From an uncultured Pseudomonadota bacterium (GTDB lineage Bacteria > Pseudomonadota > Alphaproteobacteria > RF32 > CAG-239), in contig CASEZG010000015.1 in the NCBI GenBank assembly GCA_949292375.1, positions 1 through 32,389 on the forward strand: a DNA stretch of 32,389 nucleotides, read 5' to 3'. Positions 24,437 through 32,389 of the stretch are shown here, piece after piece. Position 1 is the first letter of the stretch; every line of letters begins with the position of its first letter. The notes under the pieces were generated by a model, which saw only the letters and a program-made list of their open reading frames with translations, ran no database searches and had not been told where the DNA came from. The translations under genes and the position numbers were made by a program.

Positions 24437-26208
24437 GCCGCTTTCTTTTTGAACTGAGCCGAGTACAGAGCCTTATAAGCACCATTTTCAATAGCCAAAA
24501 GTTGCTCGTGCGTACCTTCTTCGACAATCTGCCCATCATTTACCACTACAATTTTGTCAGCATTTTGAACCGTTGATAAACGGTGCGCAATAACAAATAC
24601 CGTTCTGTCCTTCATCAGATTGTCTATGGCTTTTTGGACCACGGCCTCGGCCTTATTGTCCAAAGCAGAAGTCGCCTCGTCCAGAATAACTATCGGCGCG
24701 TTTTTCACGAAAGCACGCGCTATTGCCAAACGCTGGCGCTGTCCACCGGAAAGCAAAGCTCCTCTTTCTCCGATTTCTGTATCAATGCCATTTTCAAGGC
24801 CGGATACAAAATCATCCAGATATGCCATTTTCAAAGCTTTTTCAATTTCTTCCTCTGAGGCATTTTCTTTGCCCATAACTATATTGTCTCTGATTGTTCC
24901 ATCAAACAAAAAATTGTCTTGGAATACAACGGCTATTTTATCTCTTAAAGATTCCAGACTAAGGTTGCGAATGTCTTTGCCATCAATCTTAATAGCACCG
25001 GATTTAACATCATAAAACCTTGGCAACAAATTAACCAACGTTGTCTTGCCCCCTCCGGAATTTCCGACAATGGCAACCGTCGTTCCCGCTTTAACATTTA
25101 AATCAATATTCTTCAAAACGGGAACATCGGGAACATATTCAAACGAAACTTTATCAAAGCTGATTGATTTTTTGATTTCTTTTAATGTGTCCGCGTCTTT
25201 TTTATCTTGAATCTCCGGCGTTATTTCTAAAATATCCAATACACGTTCTATTGCCAAAAATGATACCTGGACATTGTTAAAGTTTTTGGCAATACCTTTT
25301 ATCGGCGTATAAAGCATAACTAATGCCGTAATGAAAGATACAAAGTTACCACTGGTAATCGTACCATTGACAATTAAATAGCTGCCATAACCTATCACGC
25401 CACCAATACCTACGGAAACAATAACGTGCATCAAAGGTGTCATCCAAGCTGTTTTTTGAATCATTTTGATTGTTAGCTTAAAAATCGTGCGTAATGTATT
25501 GTCAAATTTGTTATATATTTTTTGTTGTAAATTGTAGGAATATATGGTTTTTGCACCCGAATAAGTTTCGTTGTAATTGGTGAATATACGAGATGCCTCA
25601 ATAACGCTTTTAAGCACAACCGCTTTAATGCGACGTTTAACTGACGCCAAAGGTAATAATGCACAAATCAGAACAACAATGGCAATGATTGATAGCTGCC
25701 ATGAGTTATAAATCAGCACACAAATCAAAGATATTGAGGAAAACACTCTGGATATGAAAAGCTTTAGGTTATCTAACAAACCGCTACAAGCTAAATCCGT
25801 GTCGCTTGAAAAACGTTGCACAACATAACCTGAGTTGTTCTTATCAAAAAAAGATATATCTAAGCTAACTAATTTCTTAAACAAAGCCCTTTTAAGGTCA
25901 TGATTGATACGGGTTCCAACCCAAGTATTCAGGTAGGTCGCCGCATAATTTAAAAAGCCTTGTACGGTTGTAAAGGCCACAATCAAAATTGGGATATATG
26001 CGGGAGATTGGTCTGTTTTGTCGACCAAGACCAAATCCATATAAGGTTTTAAGGCTAAAGCCACAACAGAATCCAATGCGCCGATTGGGATGCATAGCAA
26101 AATACCGATTAAAGCTCTTATCCAATAAGGCTTTACGAACGGCCACATCCTTTTATAATGTTCCGTGAATTTTATTTCTTTGCCTTCTGTTGCGAGTTTT
26201 TCCGCCAT
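24433..26208 (-). CDS. msbA: MsbA-like ABC exporter, fused permease and ATPase
   Basis: 591 residues, one half-transporter of the homodimeric type. About six transmembrane helices lie in residues 25-300. The ATPase has Walker A GNSGGGKTT near 381-389, the Q loop VVFQDNFLFDGTIRDNI, the signature LLSGGQRQRLAIARA near 483-497, Walker B IVILDEATSALD and the switch IAHRLSTV. MsbA flips lipid A-core; other lipid or drug exporters share this architecture, so the name is probable rather than proven. It is read alone or as the first gene before a weakly spaced neighbour; the gene convergent at its 3' end overlaps it by 4 bases. Confidence 0.85.
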   Translation of the reverse strand: MAEKLATEGKEIKFTEHYKRMWPFVKPYWIRALIGILLCIPIGALDSVVALALKPYMDLVLVDKTDQSPAYIPILIVAFTTVQGFLNYAATYLNTWVGTRINHDLKRALFKKLVSLDISFFDKNNSGYVVQRFSSDTDLACSGLLDNLKLFISRVFSSISLICVLIYNSWQLSIIAIVVLICALLPLASVKRRIKAVVLKSVIEASRIFTNYNETYSGAKTIYSYNLQQKIYNKFDNTLRTIFKLTIKMIQKTAWMTPLMHVIVSVGIGGVIGYGSYLIVNGTITSGNFVSFITALVMLYTPIKGIAKNFNNVQVSFLAIERVLDILEITPEIQDKKDADTLKEIKKSISFDKVSFEYVPDVPVLKNIDLNVKAGTTVAIVGNSGGGKTTLVNLLPRFYDVKSGAIKIDGKDIRNLSLESLRDKIAVVFQDNFLFDGTIRDNIVMGKENASEEEIEKALKMAYLDDFVSGLENGIDTEIGERGALLSGGQRQRLAIARAFVKNAPIVILDEATSALDNKAEAVVQKAIDNLMKDRTVFVIAHRLSTVQNADKIVVVNDGQIVEEGTHEQLLAIENGAYKALYSAQFKKKAA

Positions 26209-26276
26209 TATTATTTCCTCTTTGTTATAAAACCAGGCTCATCATAAACACAAAGCCTTATTTATGCAAGTCCAAA

Positions 26277-26714
26277 CTAAAGCAATCCCAAATACTTCAA
26301 AATAATATATACCGCAGCAGCCTGCATAAACAAAATAAACCAAAACATAGATTGGTAGCTACGTTTTTTATTCTTATGGCGAAACAGTCTTTGGGCCAAC
26401 AAAGCCCCGCTCCAACCACCTAAAAACTCCAAAGTATGAAGATTAATTTCGGGAACACGCCAAGCCCCTCTTATCGCAGCCCGCTTATCTACCCAATAGG
26501 CCAAAATCGTTACCAGATTTATGAAAACAAACTGAAACGCCACAAACAAGAGCAAGGTTTTTGCGCCAAAAATTGAGGCGCGAAAATAATGCGTCTCAAT
26601 ATAATATGCGCTCAAAATGACCAGTGCCGCGTGCAAGATATAAAAATTATTCTTTTGTAGCGGACGTATCAAAAACAGCAAACCGATTAAAATGACTGAA
26701 TAAGTTATTACCAT
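26277..26714 (-). CDS. DUF1294 family membrane protein
   Basis: 145 residues with about four transmembrane segments. The conserved cytoplasmic part YWVDKRAAIRGAWRVPE, then LHTLEFLGGWSGALLAQRLFRHKNKK is typical of DUF1294. AAGGAA lies about 9 bases upstream of the ATG. It overlaps the end of the M48 gene by 7 bases and is probably translated with it. The function of the family is unknown. Confidence 0.88.
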   Translation of the reverse strand: MVITYSVILIGLLFLIRPLQKNNFYILHAALVILSAYYIETHYFRASIFGAKTLLLFVAFQFVFINLVTILAYWVDKRAAIRGAWRVPEINLHTLEFLGGWSGALLAQRLFRHKNKKRSYQSMFWFILFMQAAAVYIILKYLGLL

Positions 26715-27886
26715 AAACTGCTTTCCTTTGTTATATCCGTTTTATTCTTTAAGTGACTGTTGCTCTTTTTGAAATCCGGCTCAAGTTCAGAACGTTTAAA
26801 TCCCATCGCGAGCTTTAAATCTATTTCTTTTGCCGTTTCTCTGGCTAGTGCTAAACGCATTGATGACGACGGATGAGTCCCGTCTGCCTCATAGACATAT
26901 ATGTCCATCGGATTTAAGGCACCCAAAAGTTTTTGCATATCGCCGGCTTTTTTATAATCATAGCCAGCGCGCGCCAGAAGATATAATCCTACATAGTCCG
27001 CTTCCATTTCAAAGTCTTGCGAATATGCATTCCAACCCACTGCCGCTCCCGTATCCATTGAGCTACCATCTCCTCCCAAGGAGATATCGATGGCGGCACC
27101 AATCAAAGCTCCGATTGCCATATTTTTTTCACTGGCTTCTCGATGCCCCAGCACATTATGCGCCAGCTCATGAGCCACAACCGCGGCCAAAGCCGTATCA
27201 TCCGATGCATAATCCATCATTCTTGCCGTCATTATAATGCTATCTCCCGTAGCATAAGCATTAATATCTGGCGACGTATCATCTACGCCTATGTAATAGG
27301 GACAAACCATATCCGGCTGAAAAGAAAACTTTTTAATTTTTCCATTACGCTCAATTTCTAACTCTATCGGAATACCATTGCCGCTTTTATACATTTGATT
27401 AAAAATTGTTTCAAAAGCATTATCTTCATCCGGAACAAGCAACCCGTTTATGCTAACCAAGCGATCTCCTTTTTTTATCCCAGCTTTGTCTGCCGCAGAG
27501 TTTTTATAGACACCCTCTATCCATATCTCACCGGTTTCTCGGCCATATAAAGCCTTGGCATCTTCATGCTCTTCCTTCGCCGCATCATAAGATGCGCTCC
27601 AACGCCACACATTCAGATGGTTTATACGCATAAAATCGACCCCAATGTCTGCCAAAAGTTTGCGGTCACACATTTCTTGCCCCGTAGATTTGCGCAGGTT
27701 GTAAGCTATTTCGCCCAAACGCTGACGGCGGTTGGTTGAAAGCTGATAAGAAAAACGACGCAGCTCTCGACGAACATCTTTCATATCATAACTGTCTACG
27801 GATGGGATATTGGGGTGTCTTGTTGTCGGCATGGCACAAGCACTTAGAACAGCCAGAGAAACAAGGCAGATAAAAAAACGCAACAT
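26708..27886 (-). CDS. M48 family metalloprotease lipoprotein with PDZ domain
   Basis: 392 residues. A lipobox, LSAC with Cys17, marks it as a lipoprotein. Residues about 120-205 form a PDZ domain (KAGIKKGDRLVSINGL). The zinc protease site HELAH is at 239-243 (VVAHELAHNVLGH), with the third ligand in FEMEADYVG, followed by a HPSSSMRLA segment typical of M48 proteases. It resembles periplasmic BepA/YcaL-type quality-control proteases, which act on outer-membrane proteins. The next gene overlaps by 7 bases. Specific substrate unknown. Confidence 0.9.
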   Translation of the reverse strand: MLRFFICLVSLAVLSACAMPTTRHPNIPSVDSYDMKDVRRELRRFSYQLSTNRRQRLGEIAYNLRKSTGQEMCDRKLLADIGVDFMRINHLNVWRWSASYDAAKEEHEDAKALYGRETGEIWIEGVYKNSAADKAGIKKGDRLVSINGLLVPDEDNAFETIFNQMYKSGNGIPIELEIERNGKIKKFSFQPDMVCPYYIGVDDTSPDINAYATGDSIIMTARMMDYASDDTALAAVVAHELAHNVLGHREASEKNMAIGALIGAAIDISLGGDGSSMDTGAAVGWNAYSQDFEMEADYVGLYLLARAGYDYKKAGDMQKLLGALNPMDIYVYEADGTHPSSSMRLALARETAKEIDLKLAMGFKRSELEPDFKKSNSHLKNKTDITKESSLW

Positions 27887-28035
27887 TTTAGTTCCTATAA
27901 TCTAATCAGAATGTTTTTACTCTAAACAATTATTTTATAAATTGCAATTAGTGAATAACTTAAAAAACTTATGTGAAAATATGAAAAAGACGTTATATTA
28001 GGCATAGATGTTTCTTTTATTAAGGAATCTTGCTT

Positions 28036-28551
28036 ATGAAAAAATTGTTGTTTCTGTCTTCTGCTCTATGGCTTGCCGCTTGTGAAGGCCCCATTTTCGG
28101 AGATAAAAAAGCTCCGGTTTTTGTTGTTGACAGTCCCTATGCTTTTGAGCAGATGGATGATATGATGTTGCCGGATGTTTATGCTTTGGCGGCAACGCGC
28201 TCCGTTAATAAGATGCTTGACCAAAGCTCGGATATTTATGAAAAAGACCCTGCTCCAAAGCTTTATATTACGGAATTTAAAAAGCTCAGCAAATCTTTAC
28301 CTGACGGTTTATATTATGCGAAAGACACAACAAAACAAATTATTGACGGCTCCAGAACTTATACCGTCGTTAATAATTTAAATGACGCCGATTATTATCT
28401 TGAAACGCAAATTAAAGAGATTTTGCCGGAAGGTGCAAAGGCTCCGATTATTGAATATAAAATTGTTCTTAATGACAAAGACAATAACAAGATTAACGAA
28501 TGGACGGAGACTATTCGCCAGTTGCAAAATGATGACAAAAGCTGGTGGTAA
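28036..28551 (+). CDS. Small lipoprotein, unknown function
   Basis: 171 residues from the ATG at 28036; AAGGAA lies 8 bases upstream, while the in-frame TTG at 28030 is too close to it. The lipobox LAAC places Cys16 as the first mature residue. The mature part has a mixed alpha/beta pattern with LYITEFKKLSK and DADYYLETQIKEI, a pattern also seen in the C-terminal half of the next gene's product, hinting at related domains, perhaps of the LpoB/CsgG-N type. This is inference. It is followed directly by the next gene (stop TAA at 28549-28551, ATG at 28552), so the two form an operon. Confidence 0.75.
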   Translation: MKKLLFLSSALWLAACEGPIFGDKKAPVFVVDSPYAFEQMDDMMLPDVYALAATRSVNKMLDQSSDIYEKDPAPKLYITEFKKLSKSLPDGLYYAKDTTKQIIDGSRTYTVVNNLNDADYYLETQIKEILPEGAKAPIIEYKIVLNDKDNNKINEWTETIRQLQNDDKSWW

Positions 28552-29637
28552 ATGAAATTATTGTTCTCTCAAATATTTTTGTTTTATGGCATTTTGGTTG
28601 GCTCTGCTTTAGCTGCTGAGCCACAGCCCATTAGTGGCAACAATGCGATTAAGATTAAAGGGAATGCCTGCGAAAAATTTACTGAGAATGAAGCAAAATC
28701 CACTGTCAGAGTGCGCGTTACGGACAAAGCCAGTTTTTTGGCCGTAAACGGGATTGATGAGGTTAATACCTTAAGCGATGACTTGAACGAACATGATTAT
28801 AATGTTTTGGTTTATGGCTTGGTTGATAATGCTATTGAGGATATGAGTGTTCAAACCACTAAGCAAGATGCCGAACAATTATGTGTTGAGGTCAGCGGAT
28901 ATGTCAGCTTGGATAATATTTTAAAAGCCGTTGATGAGCTTCCTCAAGCGGAAGAAACTCAGCCTGCACCACAGGAAACCATGACGGAAATTGTTAAAGA
29001 AGTTAATACTAGTTATTCTGAATTGCCGAATAAACCGACCGGAGTTATCCCCCCTTCTGAAGAGGAAGTTATTGAAAAACACAAAGCTCCTTTACCTCAA
29101 ACGAATCAGCTGCCTTTGCAAAATGATGATGCCGATATTGCTAATTCAACACAAACAAAAGCTGTTCAGCAACCTGTGGCCGAACCTGTTATTGATGATA
29201 AAAAAGGCTTGGTTTTTGTTGAGCCAACAGAATTTTTTAACAAAACGACTTCGGATGTACATGCAAAAACTGTGCGCGATATGTTTGTTAATGATGATGA
29301 TTATTTTGTAACAGATAAAAGAGATTTGGCTGATTATATCATTAAGAGCAAAGTTTTACGCGCAAAAGTTACACCGATAAATTCCAGCACGAATCGACTT
29401 CAAATGGTTGTTTCGGTTGAAGCGGAGTTTCCTGATGAAAAAGCTTCGATTGTAGAACATCAGAACAGATTTGTGTTGTTTAACAGCGATGAGAACGAAC
29501 AAGAGGTTGCGTTCCGGCTTCTCAAAAAACTTTTTGCTGCCGCTGGAGAAAAGGTTAAAGACAAAGTTGATCAGGCGGAGCGGCGCAGACGTCCAGACAA
29601 AGCTTTGCCTGATATTATAACTCCGGCAAAATCCTAA
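28552..29637 (+). CDS. Exported protein with LPP20/FlgT-like N-terminal region, unknown function
   Basis: 361 residues. MKLLFSQIFLFYGILVGSALAA is a signal peptide cleaved near ALA-AE. The first domain (about 25-130) has the alternating alpha/beta pattern of LPP20/FlgT-N domains, then comes a Pro/Glu/Gln-rich linker (about 130-225) and a second alpha/beta domain (about 230-345), ending in a basic RRRRPD tail. Its ATG follows the stop of the lipoprotein gene without a gap, so the two are probably translated together and act together in the envelope. The domain naming is tentative. Its stop overlaps the convergent gene by 4 bases. Confidence 0.7.
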   Translation: MKLLFSQIFLFYGILVGSALAAEPQPISGNNAIKIKGNACEKFTENEAKSTVRVRVTDKASFLAVNGIDEVNTLSDDLNEHDYNVLVYGLVDNAIEDMSVQTTKQDAEQLCVEVSGYVSLDNILKAVDELPQAEETQPAPQETMTEIVKEVNTSYSELPNKPTGVIPPSEEEVIEKHKAPLPQTNQLPLQNDDADIANSTQTKAVQQPVAEPVIDDKKGLVFVEPTEFFNKTTSDVHAKTVRDMFVNDDDYFVTDKRDLADYIIKSKVLRAKVTPINSSTNRLQMVVSVEAEFPDEKASIVEHQNRFVLFNSDENEQEVAFRLLKKLFAAAGEKVKDKVDQAERRRRPDKALPDIITPAKS

Positions 29638-30443
29638 ATTTCCGGTGTTGAATATGAGCTTATGGGTAGGACTGCAAAGCTAAGATTGTTTAGTTTTTTT
29701 ACGTTTTTTGCCGAACAAACCGCTGATGTCTGCAAGTCAATAGTGCTGAGTAATTTTTCGTAGTCTATCGTCTCATTACCCACATAAAGCAATATCTCTA
29801 AATCTGTGAAGCCTCGGTCGGTATAAATATTAAACTCGTAAGAACAAAGTGTATTTTTAACATTATCCAAAACACGGCGTTGGATACTCCGAAATGTATC
29901 TACGTAATTTAAAATTCTGTAAACTGCAGCAAAATCCGTTAATGCTTTTTTGGCAGCCTCCGATGCCAAATGCGAAGCCGTTTTTTCTATCACGGGAATT
30001 TGCCCTGACGCTATGGCATATTTTAAAAATAGGTGGCTATATTCGTTTATGCAATCAGACATTTTTTCAAAATATGGCTTGAGGAGAATCGAAGCCATTT
30101 CTATCAAGCCAAGATTGAGCAAATCATTTATATAACTTTTTTCCACTTCGGTTTCCATTGTGCCACCAATCTCCCAAATTCGGTAAGCAACAGATTTTGC
30201 TTTTTGGTGGTTGCCAAGCATAAGTTCTATATGCATAAAAACGACCAAACCATCCAAATTTTGGGGTGATAGACGTAATAAATCATAAACCTGACGCTCA
30301 TAAGAATTTAACTGAGTTTTATCAGCATAGCTTACTGAGGATAACAGGCGCAGAAAACCTAAAAATTCTCTTGGTTTTTGCGGCGCAAGACTTCCCGCTG
30401 AATTATGTATTGTTTGTGGAAGATTATTTTGAATATCCGGCAT
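29634..30443 (-). CDS. Hypothetical helical protein coupled to dtd
   Basis: 269 residues from the ATG at 30443, which follows the dtd stop after one base; GGAG lies about 10 bases before it inside dtd. A longer frame to 30482 would overlap dtd and is less likely. The protein is largely helical with TPR-like spacing (LRLSPQNLDGLVVFMHIELMLGNHQKAKSVAYRIW), without a signal peptide. It may be a scaffold or interaction protein; no family is recognised. Operon with dtd is probable. Confidence 0.7.
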   Translation of the reverse strand: MPDIQNNLPQTIHNSAGSLAPQKPREFLGFLRLLSSVSYADKTQLNSYERQVYDLLRLSPQNLDGLVVFMHIELMLGNHQKAKSVAYRIWEIGGTMETEVEKSYINDLLNLGLIEMASILLKPYFEKMSDCINEYSHLFLKYAIASGQIPVIEKTASHLASEAAKKALTDFAAVYRILNYVDTFRSIQRRVLDNVKNTLCSYEFNIYTDRGFTDLEILLYVGNETIDYEKLLSTIDLQTSAVCSAKNVKKLNNLSFAVLPISSYSTPEI

Positions 30444-30444
30444 T

Positions 30445-30885
30445 TTATTTTTTCTCCAACATAAATGTTGCGGGTCCATCATTTATTAAAGATACTTGCA
30501 TATCTGCCTGAAAAATTCCGTTTTCAACATGCAACCCCTTATCTCGTAGACAGTTTGAAAAATATTCATACAAAGGTTTAGCATCTTCAGGACGTGCGGC
30601 ATTATCAAACCCTGGGCGGTTTCCTCTTGAACAATCTCCGGCCAGTGTAAACTGAGAAACGACAATTAATTCTCCTTTGATGTCTGAAACAGAAAGATTC
30701 ATCTTACCGTTTTCATCCTCAAAAATTCGCAAATTTGAAACCTTTACCGCCAGATAATCCGCTTGTTTTTGCGAATCGCCTTTTTCAACTCCCAAAAATA
30801 CAAGCAATCCCCTTCCGACGGAAGCTACTATTTTTTCTTCAACCTCGACAGAGGCTTTTTTTATTCTTTGCACCAATACTTTCAT
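30445..30885 (-). CDS. dtd: D-aminoacyl-tRNA deacylase
   Basis: 146 residues, normal size. [16 protein letters not shown] at the N-terminus, the [17 protein letters not shown] segment with the catalytic-region SQFT motif, and NDGPATF near the C-terminus, where the Gly-Pro pair of the usual GPVT is kept as GPAT. It removes D-amino acids from mischarged tRNA and so protects translation. The next gene starts one base after its stop. Confidence 0.95.
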   Translation of the reverse strand: MKVLVQRIKKASVEVEEKIVASVGRGLLVFLGVEKGDSQKQADYLAVKVSNLRIFEDENGKMNLSVSDIKGELIVVSQFTLAGDCSRGNRPGFDNAARPEDAKPLYEYFSNCLRDKGLHVENGIFQADMQVSLINDGPATFMLEKK

Positions 30886-31006
30886 TTAGATTATCTTTCA
30901 TTTTTCTTTGTTTTATCTTACAAGCTATAAATTAATTTTTATTAAATCTAAATCAATTGGAAAATTTTATAAAATATGTTATTCTGTGTTCAACTGGAGA
31001 GCTGAT

Positions 31007-32218
31007 ATGGCTGTGAAGACCGCAGATAATAAACGGCAAAAATTAAAGAACAGAATTTTTAGTAAGAAGAATCTGTCTCGGTTTGCTAATGGCGTTGTTA
31101 TCGGCTCCGTTGTTTCTTTATCTTATGCCGCGGTTATTAATGCTCCGCAAAGTGTAGATATATCTGACCACAAAGACAAGTTTCCCCTAGATTCAGTTTC
31201 TTTAAACATCACCCCTTCTCATCAGGGAAAAACTGTTTTGCTTTCAAATCTTCCCAAAGATTATGCCGCGGTTTCTTACAAAGTGGATACTGTTATTGTT
31301 GACACAAATTATTTGAAAAGAGATTTTCGGACTTTCGGCGGTTTTGTTCCAGAAACAAAAAGTATCAGCTTCAATTATTTTAAGGTTGATACGGCGGGAA
31401 TGCCTGATGATGTTAAACAAAGAGAGCTCCGAAATGCGAAATATTTTAATAGTGAAAAAAGCCTAAAAGAAAATATTATCCATGAAGTAACACATCTGAT
31501 AAACGATGAAAAAGGACTTAAAAGATTTGGTATCAGCCTTTTTCAATTTGCCAAAATATGTGTGCATGATGAAATTTCGGCAAATATATCTCAGCTTTTG
31601 GATATGCGCAAAAAATATCTGGAAACAAAAGATATTTCTGTTTTTAGAGGAAAATATCCTTTTTATATTCAGGCGCTTAAAGATAAAAAATTTCAACCAG
31701 ACAGCACCAAAATTCCTACAAGCACCGAACTTGAGCTTATTGTCAACGGTATGCGGGAATGGTGGCTGCAAAAAAATCAAACTTATTATGAAAAAACACA
31801 TTACAAAATGGCTAAGAAATGGTTTGATAAATCTTTCTTCTATCGTTTGAAAGAAAAAGCATTCTTTAAGAATCTGGCAAAAAAGCATAATGAAGAATAT
31901 ATGCGCAGATTGAATGACTGTTATTCTTTTAATATTGAGCTTGAGGATAAAAAAGGTTCGCATACAAATGTTACGGTTAATTTTGCAAAATTTATGAACA
32001 AAGATGTTGATATATCAGATGAGCTCAAAAGCAAGCTGAAAAGCTATGCCAATGTTTCTTTTAGAGAGGGGCACCAAAGATACAAAAAAGCTCTTGCGAA
32101 TGATGAATATATTCAAGCATCCGAAGCCCAAAAAATTCGTGATGAGGGTGTCGTTGTTGTCCAGAAAAGAAATGTGGAGAGTAATGTTTACATCAATTCT
32201 TTATCTAAGGAAAGATAA
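31007..32218 (+). CDS. Putative zinc metalloprotease-like HExxH protein, membrane-anchored
   Basis: 403 residues from the ATG at 31007, with GGAG 7 bases upstream; a longer frame to 30908 has no ribosome site and overlaps the likely promoter region. After a basic N-terminus, residues about 33-53 form a hydrophobic segment, probably a signal anchor. HEVTH (159-163) followed by VHDEISANI with Glu189 fits an HExxH...E zinc site. The C-terminal half is basic and helical. It shares a pattern with the HExxH protein at 23258. Substrate and family unknown. Confidence 0.72.
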   Translation: MAVKTADNKRQKLKNRIFSKKNLSRFANGVVIGSVVSLSYAAVINAPQSVDISDHKDKFPLDSVSLNITPSHQGKTVLLSNLPKDYAAVSYKVDTVIVDTNYLKRDFRTFGGFVPETKSISFNYFKVDTAGMPDDVKQRELRNAKYFNSEKSLKENIIHEVTHLINDEKGLKRFGISLFQFAKICVHDEISANISQLLDMRKKYLETKDISVFRGKYPFYIQALKDKKFQPDSTKIPTSTELELIVNGMREWWLQKNQTYYEKTHYKMAKKWFDKSFFYRLKEKAFFKNLAKKHNEEYMRRLNDCYSFNIELEDKKGSHTNVTVNFAKFMNKDVDISDELKSKLKSYANVSFREGHQRYKKALANDEYIQASEAQKIRDEGVVVVQKRNVESNVYINSLSKER

Positions 32219-32249
32219 CCAAATTTTAATTAAATTTTGGTAGAGTTGG

Positions 32250-32301
32250 TTGAATCTGAAGAGAAAACATGATATACTGAATTTTGGTAGTATGTTTTCT
32301 C
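32250..32301 (+). promoter_or_regulatory. Promoter and 10-bp inverted repeat before the last gene
   Basis: TTGAAT (32250-32255), 16 bases, TATACT (32272-32277) form a promoter. The perfect inverted repeat GAGAAAACAT (32261-32270) and ATGTTTTCTC (32292-32301) brackets the -10 and start region, so it may be an operator. Confidence 0.5.
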
Positions 32302-32317
32302 AGAAGAGGGACTTACG

Positions 32318-32389
32318 ATGACAAGGAATGGGTTGATGACAAGGATTGTGCCTGTTGCACTGTTTATGACGCTTGGAGTTATGGTAGCA
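32318..32389 (+). CDS. Start of a secreted protein, 3'-truncated by the window edge
   Basis: The first 24 codons are visible: MTRNGLMTRIVPVALFMTLG followed by VMVA. A basic start and hydrophobic stretch form a signal peptide. GAGGG is 7-8 bases before the ATG. It has its own promoter upstream. The product cannot be named. Confidence 0.6.
   Translation, partial: MTRNGLMTRIVPVALFMTLGVMVA

Overview
The window looks like chromosomal DNA from a low-GC alphaproteobacterium, probably an uncultured gut or host-associated lineage. This rests on the long N-terminal extension of ribosomal protein S9, the MoeA-like/MocA-like fusion seen in alphaproteobacteria, a PhoB-type regulator, a large AT-type autotransporter and the two cysteine-rich secreted proteins. 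It is an inference from gene content; no rRNA or tRNA gene was recognised that could place it.

Layout. (1) 1-3616: the 3' part of a cysteine-rich secreted protein, a two-domain molybdopterin/nucleotidyltransferase-like protein and a small exported protein. (2) 3617-8400: an accessory stretch with a chain of RNA hairpins resembling the end of an IS200/IS605 (TnpB-type) element, a 1171-residue autotransporter, and an upstream XRE-type regulator gene broken by a perfect 16-bp tandem duplication. Five copies of a shared motif lie in the two promoter regions. (3) 8288-9642: a cassette of about 1.3 kb bounded by direct copies of the rpsI 3' end. It carries a small membrane protein and a protein joining a peptidoglycan-binding-like domain to a domain closely resembling vertebrate serum amyloid A (SAA). 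This is the most unusual part of the window. (4) 9627-15982: housekeeping genes rplM-rpsI, an unknown gene, mutS and a PhoR-like kinase. (5) 16190-20051: a complete paralogue of the cysteine-rich protein, then three tandem paralogous proteins of unknown function, the third split at a run of six G. (6) 20213-23072: phoB-like regulator, rpe, a 385-bp intergenic region with inverted repeats and a possible small RNA, and class II fructose-bisphosphate aldolase. (7) 23258-32389: two related HExxH proteins, an MsbA-like ABC exporter, a DUF1294 membrane protein, an M48-PDZ lipoprotein, a lipoprotein/exported-protein pair, an unknown gene coupled to dtd, and the start of a secreted protein cut by the window edge.

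Working together. The core genes (translation, mismatch repair, central carbon metabolism, envelope export) are ordinary. The accessory genes are mostly aimed at the cell surface: autotransporter, cysteine-rich proteins, exported lipoproteins, a cell-wall-binding SAA-like protein. Two separate genes carry small changes of the kind produced by replication slippage (16-bp duplication; G6 run), which could be reversible switches, plain decay, or, for the homopolymer, assembly error.
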